This document shows, piece by piece, positions 47,901 through 56,900 of a DNA stretch of 64,000 nucleotides. Each line of letters opens with the position of its first letter. Position 1 is the stretch's first letter. The notes under the pieces were generated by a model. It was given only the letters and a program-made list of their open reading frames with translations. It made no database searches and had not been told where the DNA came from. A program made the position numbers and the translations under genes. Source of the stretch: Cryptomeria japonica (lineage: Eukaryota > Streptophyta > Pinopsida > Cupressales > Cupressaceae); NCBI RefSeq assembly GCF_030272615.1, contig NC_081408.1:621794476-621858475 (forward strand), written 5' to 3'.

Positions 47901-50900
47901 GGAAACCAATTTACATAAACTTAAAGAAGCAGTAGCAGAGTCACAACCCACTGATCCTACTCAATACAGACAGATGATTGGGTCCCTGATGTACTTGGTA
48001 AATACAAGACCAGATATCTGTTATGCAGTTAATGCTCTAAGTCAGTTTATGTGTGAACCGAAGGAGATACACCTGGTTGTAGTAAAACACATTATGAGAT
48101 ACCTACAAGGTACCCTAAACCTTGGTCTCAAATATGAGAAAGTTGATATAGACCTACATGGATTTACAGATTCAGATTGGGTTGGAAGTGTGACTGACAA
48201 AAAAAGCACTTCAGGGTGTTGCTTCAGTCTAGGTTCAACTATGATATCTTGGATTAGCAGGAAGCAATATTTTGTAGCTCAAAGCTCCACCGAGGCAGAA
48301 TACATTGCAGCTTCTATGGCTGCCCGAGAGGCCGTATGGCTTCGGAAGTTGCTTGTGGGGTTGTTTGGAGAACCTATGAAACCCACTATTATACACTGTG
48401 ACAACCAGAGCTGCATAAAACTTTCAGTAAATCCAGTGTTTCATGACAGATCCAAGCATATTGAGATTCCATACCACTATGTGCGAGATATGGTAGACAG
48501 GAATGCGATACAATTAGAATATGTTCGTACAGGAGATCAAACTGCAGATATTCTGACCAAACCTCTTTCAGAGTGAAGGTTGATCACTTGAGAAAAAGTT
48601 TAGGTATGATAGAAAAGTAATTTGCTTTGTAATCTGTATTTGCATATCTATAAGATGTTTAATGTGTAAACTTCTTTGTCATGATAGGACATTTTTGGAT
48701 TTTATCCCCTGGGTTCATATCTTAGAGGTGACGATCTCTCAAGATAATGAACACTTGTATGGAGATATTATAAGGTGACGATCTTATAATGTCCAAACCA
48801 GTTATCATGTTGGATCTCTGGTGTATCATGGATGAGCCATGATTGTGTTGTGGTAAAACATTTATATGAAATGTTAGTGCACCTACCACAACTTGGATAA
48901 AGATGAGAATTGAATATTTTCTCATATGATTATCCTTAAGTATTGCGTGCTTAGGCAATACTGATATCACGTGTTAAGGTGATATCCTGTCATCACAAAA
49001 TTGATGTGATTGACACTTTGTATCACGTGTTTAGGTGATACTTCATATCATGTGATTAGGTGACATGATTTCCTAGAAGGTTAGATTGTGTAAAGAATGC
49101 TAACTATCATTTGAATTGTGATGCTTGATATACTGCTCTCATTTATCTTACCTAGCTAAGGAGGAGTGTTAATGCAAGATAGCTTTGGTAAGATAAATGA
49201 TTGAATGAGAGATAAATGAAGTCTCTCATTCAATCATTTATCCTATCGATAAACTATCAACTTCAAGTTATTTTCATCTGATAATCATTCCTCTTTGTAT
49301 ATTGAATTTACTTAGTCAATCAATATCAACAACATGGTATATCGGTGATCACTTTCGGGTTAACTATGTATTCCGATTCACATCGGATGTGTTCCCAGAA
49401 AATAATAAATAATTATCAAGTGCTTTCGGGTGGCAAAGTATGCATCGCTTGGGATAGATAACATTTAGTTAGTGATCGGTGTCAACTAATATAGACACTG
49501 ATTCCCATCGGTTATTATATCATGCCAACCCCATTGTGAATACCGATTAACATATACACCATGTTACGTGAACCCCGATTAGTATCGGGCTGGCAATAAA
49601 TTAAACACCGGTTGATAACATATACCAAAGGGTGTGATCAAGTAGTGTCTTGATCGGTCATGTCCATAAGACATGACAGGTCAAGGCACTGCTTGATTCT
49701 CACCTCTTGTATATATGTATCATTTGGTAGTTGTGAAGAGGATATTGAAATCGAAAAATACTCCTTTCACCTGTCAAACAAAGAAGAAAGTCAGATTTAT
49801 AATAAAGATAGAAAATTACATAGATATAGAGAATACAATTAAGAATACATCTTGCATATTGAATTGTAAATTGAACATCATTTACAACAAGGAGTCAGTC
49901 ATTTAATAATCTTTAGTGTTTTGTTGGAAAAGTTAACAGACACAGACTTATTTAAATAAATAATTTTATCTTCCTGTGGTCATTTTTGTTTTCCACTTTT
50001 TCTGGAGAGAATCTCCTGGTTAGTTGACAGTATGAAACATATAGGATTACTGGATGTGCATGAATTTGTCTCCTTTGCTTTAATTTTTTGTTGGATTCAT
50101 ATTTTGGAATTGCATTAGCCCAATGATTTGAATTTTTTGTTTTGAGTGTTAAATGCAGAAAGAGCAGATCAAGAGGTTGCACTTGCTATTAACAATCAAG
50201 GACTATGCTGTCAACATTCCAAAAAATCTAGAGGCAAGACGTCGGCTAGAATTTTTTACAAACTCATTATTCATGGACATGGCACCTGCAAAACCTGTGC
50301 AAGAGATTTTATCTTTTAGGTGAATAAAACTGTACTTAGTTCTTTAGTGGCAATGATTAAATCCAGTATTTGTGTGCCTCTGCAATAACATTATTTAATC
50401 CATTCTTTGCAATGCAGTGTCTTTACTCCATACTACAGCGAGACTGTGCTCTACAACATGTCTGAATTAGAGAAGGAGAATGAAGATGGAATTACTATTC
50501 TCTTTTATCTTCAAAAGATTTACCCAGGTACGATATTTTTTGTTTTTGAATAGCAGGCAGTTTTAGTTTCAAGGCTTGATTTTGTAATGCCTCACTTTTG
50601 TGTATGACCATCTTTGTTTACTGCACATACATGTATGTATGTATAGAATGTCAACATTTTGGAACGAACATCCACAGAGCAGAGCTGAAACTTTGTTTAT
50701 GAGTTTGGTTTGCATAAGTGATGGTAGGTTATCATTTCAATATCGAAATATCATTTCATGGTATTAGAGCTTAGGTTCTTTTTTGGCGAATTTTTTTAGT
50801 AAAAAAATTTGTGGGTTTTCTGATTTTTTTCACAAAAAATCATGGAAGGGCTTTGCTTGATTTTTTCCACAAAAGTCGGTGTTTTATTTCTATTTACTAC

Positions 50901-53900
50901 TCGTGATCGCCGCAAGTAAAGTTTTTTAATAGACGGGGGTGTTTTGTACTATTTTCTCCTCAAAAATTGTGGATGGGTTTTGTGATTTTTCTCCACAAAA
51001 AATCATGGAGGGTTTTGCATGATTTTCGTTTCAAAAATCATGGTTTCTTTATTTGTTTTTTGCACGATTTTTTCACACAAAAAACACGGGTTCTTTATTT
51101 GTTGGAGAGTTTTCTAATTTTTTCCACAAAAAATCACGGTATTGCCATTTTTTGGGTTTTCTGATTTTTTACACAAAAAATCATGAAGGGCGTTGTTTTC
51201 TGATTTTTTTTCAAAAAAATAAAATTATGATGGTTTTTTTGCACTATTTTTTCATACAAAAATCGCTGGTTTTGAGAAGCTAAACTCGGTGTCTCTAGAT
51301 AAATGGAGGGATAGCTTTGTTACCCAACATCAGATTGGAAGGATTGTGGTCGACAAATTGTGGTAAACTTGGTCATATCCAAAAGTTCTGTAGAACCAGG
51401 GAGGGTCTCAACAGGCTTATGTTGCAGAGCGTTTGACGAGGAGTGAGTGTTCTATGCAATCGTGGCCAAATGACCCGCAAATTATGTCACATCTTCTGTA
51501 GGGTAGTTAGTAGAATGGCCATTAAGGGAGGGTATTACAAAAATATTGTAATATTGATATAATGGCTATCTTAGTCGTTTAGTTAGTATTTAGAAACTTC
51601 CGTTTATGTCTTTCGTCTTTAGTTAGTTTTAGGTATTTTCTTTTCTGTCTTTCATGTTTCAATTCTTGATCCCTTCCGTTATGGAAAGATTGTCTTGTAA
51701 TTTTTCATATAAGGAGTATTCCTCTCCTTAATTAATTACAATATCGAAATATCATTTCACATGTGACTGATGGAACCTATTTATGGTACTGTCAGCCCCA
51801 AGCACTGCCCAGATGGTTGTATTTGATGCTGGCTGTCCAAGTTGAAAATCAGGTTACAAGAGCTATGATGCACCTGGTTCAGTCCAGCAATGATTTGCAG
51901 TTCATATGCCCTCCGCTCTGATTCTAGGCCTAAAATATGATTCCAATTAGATTTGCTTCACGAATGGTAATTGGTGATTACAGCGGGCTGTCAATGTTGG
52001 CACAGGTCAGAACCATGGAGTATCTACCAACAGAAAGCCAATTTCACACTCTTGTCAGCTATGCTTTGACTGTCAGGTGTTGTGGATGTCTCCTTGAACT
52101 GGTACAGCTCTCTTTGGTGAATGATAGGCTCTGAATTGGTGTTTGGTGTTTGAGCAGAATTACATGCAATTCTGACTGCTGGAAACTTGGAAATGACAAA
52201 CTTACCTGTTTTAGCTCACTGTGCAACCCTTGATATGGAATTCCCAAGTATGAGGTGAGGGGTTTTGTCCTAACCTCAGACACTGCAGTCAAGGTGTTTT
52301 TGTTTCTGAATGCACACTCGGATTTGAGCTCAAGTGACAATGCAAACTGGAAATTCGATGTTGCCAAAAATGAATGCTTGATCTTATAGTTACCCCTTGC
52401 TTGATTTGATTTGGGTCCTTGTGTCCCAGTTTACTGCCAAACACACTTATTTGAATTTTATTTATGTATTTTTCTTTATTTAATTATTACTTAGTTATTA
52501 ATCTATTATTACTTGCTGGTGTTTAAGAACACTTTTTATTTTATTTTAATACTTTTAATTTGGGAGCAGGGACATGACAGCCAGATGGTCATCATATTAT
52601 ACACATTCTTGAAACGTGTTTTGTTGGGTATACAAATTTGTGCCCATGCTATGGAATCATAGTATGACCTATATGACTCTATACCTTAATGGTTTTTATA
52701 GTCATGGTTATATTGTATTCACTACGCAACATGATACCCCAAATTTTTCTTGAATTTTTGAGATGTTGGGGCATAGAGATTCACATACAAGGTCATGCTT
52801 AGTAGGCATTTGCATGGTGGTGTTGAATTTGTTCAACATAGGATACACATTGACTGCCAATATGGGGGAAAAGGCTCTTAACTGAACATAGAGATTATGA
52901 ACATTGATTTTGAAAATTAATTGAACATTAAAAAATACAGAATTGAAAATAAATATTCTCAAAAAAGAAACCACATTATTGATTTCCTTCATGTATAAAT
53001 GAAATTTATAGTGGATGAGTGGTGGCAGGTGGAGGTTTGGGGGTAGATCCTTTGCCACCAAGTGCAAATTAAGGCCTTCAGCAACACTAAGTTCCTTAGA
53101 ATAATGCATATATGCCTATCAATAACTTATGAGTGAAGGTGAAAGTGGGAACTTGGAAGGTTGAAGTGGAAGGGGAAGTATATGCAGTTGGAAAATAAAT
53201 AAAGGAATAATATCTAAGCTGTTTGCAAAACTGAAAAAATCTTCAAGTTGTGTCTTAAATCTATTTGTAGAAACTGAGAATTTTCAAGTTATGCCTTAAA
53301 TCCATTCACAGAAAGTGGGAAAATATTTGCCTCCTTTTATATGTGAGTTGAGATATTTTTCCCGATTTTTACTGATTTTTTGACAAATAAGTGCCAAAAT
53401 TTTACTTAAAACTCGTTGGCTGGATTTTCTTGTGATCACTCGCCAGTGAGAATTTTTGACAAGTACTTGCCAATTTTTTAAACTATGATGAATTCTAGAG
53501 ACAATGGTAGGATACCAAGGAAGTCATGTGTTTATAGTAACTTTATACAGGTGATCCACCAGGTAAAATTATGATTTAGCATGTTCAATCATAGGGTACT
53601 AAATACCACCCCTAATTTGTGTTTTACCTCTGAATGGCCTATTTAATAACCTTCTCCTAATAAAAATTTTCAATAAAAATGTATCTTTATTTTGACCAGA
53701 TATTGTAGTTATATTCCTTTCTTATCTAATCCTCCTACGTATATTTCATTACCAACGCTCTTAAGATGCAATTATTTAAAAAATGTAAGGTAAAATATTA
53801 GTTAGAAACATTTTGATCTACAAGGATGAATTGCTATTTTCACAAGAAATCTTATACGCTTATTCATTAGTGCCAACAATTTTGGATTCAAATTTTATGT

Positions 53901-56900
53901 TAGTGTATCTCATCCTTATAAATCAAAATTTACTTTCAGAAATGATATTGAAATTTTTTAGGCACCCAAATTGCAAAAAATGCTTGATCTATACGTGAAC
54001 GCATCTATTTGTACATTCAACTTATTCTCTTTATTTTAAAAAATATTAGAAGCTTCATGTGTACAGAAACATATTAGACACCTAAGATGAGAAGATTGTT
54101 TTTCTTTGTAATTATCCTACAATTTATTACTGTACTTGCCCCTTTATAAAATGATGATTAACAAACACTAGTACAAAGGAAGATTGAGGTAGGACACATT
54201 CAGAGGCTATATGTATCAACTCTTGTCCAACCCACACCCCAAATACACATTATGTTGAGATAATTTAAAATATCTTTCCACCACTAATTACATAGAGGTA
54301 TGATGCTATACATTCTCATTATAATGAACTGCTTTCCAATACATCGCTCCACATTTTTTGCAAACCTTACAGGAAAAAAGATGTGGAAGATTCTTGTAAT
54401 ACTTGGCTCAGTAAAGGTGAACTCTAGACAACCAATGTGGATTTTCTTCAATGCCAGACACCTTTTCACTTTGCGATGACAGATTAAGCAAAACAAAGGC
54501 CAAATTATCCCAGTGGACCAACAAGTGGCTCAACTTTGCAGAGAGGATGCAACTGCTAGAATGAGTCCTGCAAACAATCTTGATATATATTATTAACCAT
54601 CCTATCACTTTCCAGAAAAAGTGTAAATGGAAATGATCTCCACACAAAGGAATTTGTGCAGTAGAAGACAATCCATAAACCACTTTTCTCTTTGGTCAAT
54701 ATTATGAGAAAAAGGAATTTGTTTGCTGTTCAGGATTTGCAAAAAATTCAGTTTTTTTTTTCTTAACAGTGGGTTTCTAGTTATCCGTGAGGGATGGCTT
54801 ATCTGAAAGCTATCGCATGGTAAGCTTGGTCACATGAAGTTTTGCAAAAAACGGTTGGATGATCAACAATCCAAATAGGGAGGGTCTCCAGTGGAGGCTC
54901 ATGTCATATAACATTCTGAGCAAAAGGAGTCAGCCTTGTATGCTTTTTGACCAGCAAATCATTTCAAGTTTTTGGGTTTGGCTTTGTGTAGTTGATAGAT
55001 TGAACATTAAGGGGGGATATTAAAATAATATTGTAAGATTTAGTTATAATGGTGAATTAAGTTGTCAGGATAGACTTTAAGACCATTCTTTATTCTCTTA
55101 GTTGTCTTTTTCTTTTCTTAGTTGTTGACCTTATCCTTATTGGATAGATCGTTTGTAACTCTTATTTCAGTAGACTTTCGCTCCTTTGTTTATATGAAAT
55201 TTCAAATATCAAATATTGAATACGGGATATCTTTCTTTGTCATTACTTTTCGTAATAGTTCAGTGCTACTTGCCAGCTAGGCAGGGGAAAGGGAAGGATA
55301 TAATAAACAGATTTTTTTTAATTTTGCATTAGATAGTAGGAAAAATTGAAACCAATTAACCCACAAATACTTCTTCATGCACATTTTCACTTCAGAAATC
55401 CCCATTGATCACCAACCTGCCGGAGAAATCAAAAGAATATGGTTTAAAGAAGCAAATTTGAGGACTGCAAATCGCCCTCTATCCACCACTCACAACCATG
55501 TAGATTTTGTGGCCATGCCAAGATATCCTAATACCTGCAAAGAATTTTATGGAAGAAATCCATGCCTTGCCACTCTTGCATGGCTCCTCACAGAAGTTTT
55601 TACCTTAAAGAGCTTGCCATAATTAATCCCCCATTTTGAAATTGCAGATGCAATTAACCATTGAAAGTCTATCAAAGAAGAGAGAACAAAAATTCATCAA
55701 TGGTGCATTCATATAATGAAAAGTCTTAGTCAAGGGGTTGTGGAGTTACAATAGCCCAGAGGAGCTTAGAAGCTGTATCAAGATAGAGGGGAGGCAGATG
55801 AAACAGAGCAGCATCTGGTAAGGGGTCCAGTCCTGCAACGAGGTAAAGTTTCTCCGTCTTCTCATTTACATACACACTACTGTGTCTGGCAGATTTTTGC
55901 AAACTGTGTCCACATGTAGGGAGTTCCATTTCACTCTGGTTATCACAATCGATGGCCCTTGATTCAGACTGATAGGTTTGGGATGTTCTGGTAGTTTTGT
56001 GCAGAGAGGAATTCTGTCTCATTGATTCTCCCTCACTGTGTGAATTTATTGCATATGAGTTGTGCTTATCCGTTGTAATGTCTGCAGTTTGTTCAAAAAG
56101 GAAGTAAAAATGCTGACAACCTTTGGGCTTCTTTTTCAGGATAAAGGTCTGGTTGAGGATAACCTCCCTAACAAAATGGGCAAAGCACCTTTGATCAGAG
56201 TAGTGGAAACAAATGGATAAATTCCAAGTACACTGGATACCAGAAAATACATGAAAATGAAGTGCTCCTTGGTCTCTACTGGGAATACGTGTACTCTGTT
56301 GGTCTGAAGCTTTTACCATTGCACTTTAACTAACATAAGAATTGGACAGTAATTAGAACTCTGTTGTTTGTAAGTTTCTATGCTGCAAGGGCTTGAGGGT
56401 ACTGAAAGGCATTTGATTTGATTGGTTGTAGATTTTATATTGTCCGAACCAGAATCTGCTGCTGTTGGGCCTTTTCAGTCTGTAAATTCATATAACATAG
56501 GTTTCTAGTTTTATCCAGATTTAAATTCACAATAACTGAAATGCTCAGAAAAAAGTAGGGTTACTGTCAATACTTGTGGCTTTATGTATATGATATGTTT
56601 AAGCTTTAATTCCAAGAGAACATCAAATGAAGCTGCTCTTTAAATGAGTATCAACGTACTCGTTAGATGATTTTGGTGAAACACTAGGAGAAAATCATAC
56701 TTCAGTAGTAATGTTCACTAACCTAACATTACTTGAATGATGAACAGGCTGTGATATTTTGTTGGAACTCGGAAGTATCTAGGCTAGATTTATTCTACTA
56801 TGACAATTTCATCACTTGGGGCGGTCTACTTAGTTCAAGGGAACTGTCCTACTGCCTCTCCCTAACTTATTTCCTTCCATTCTACATATGACTGATTGGG

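Larger units (their letters stand above)
44334..49886 (+). mobile_element. Complete but defective Ty1/copia element 1, target duplication ACAAG
   Basis: 5' LTR 44334-45025 and 3' LTR 49167-49886 are near-identical, with perfect 5-bp flanks ACAAG (44329-44333 and 49887-49891). A primer site and a polypurine tract are present. The gag-pol order is gag, zinc knuckle, protease, integrase, reverse transcriptase, RNase H, the copia order. In-frame stops, frameshifts and a damaged RT make it non-autonomous. It lies in the intron between callose synthase exons l and m, in the sense orientation. LTR similarity suggests a fairly recent insertion, apart from 7-bp and 21-bp length differences. Confidence 0.9.

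Noticed and set aside
52708-53109. 133-codon - strand ORF as a gene
   Set aside because: No recognisable motif, strongly A/T-driven composition and no splice partner; probably chance.
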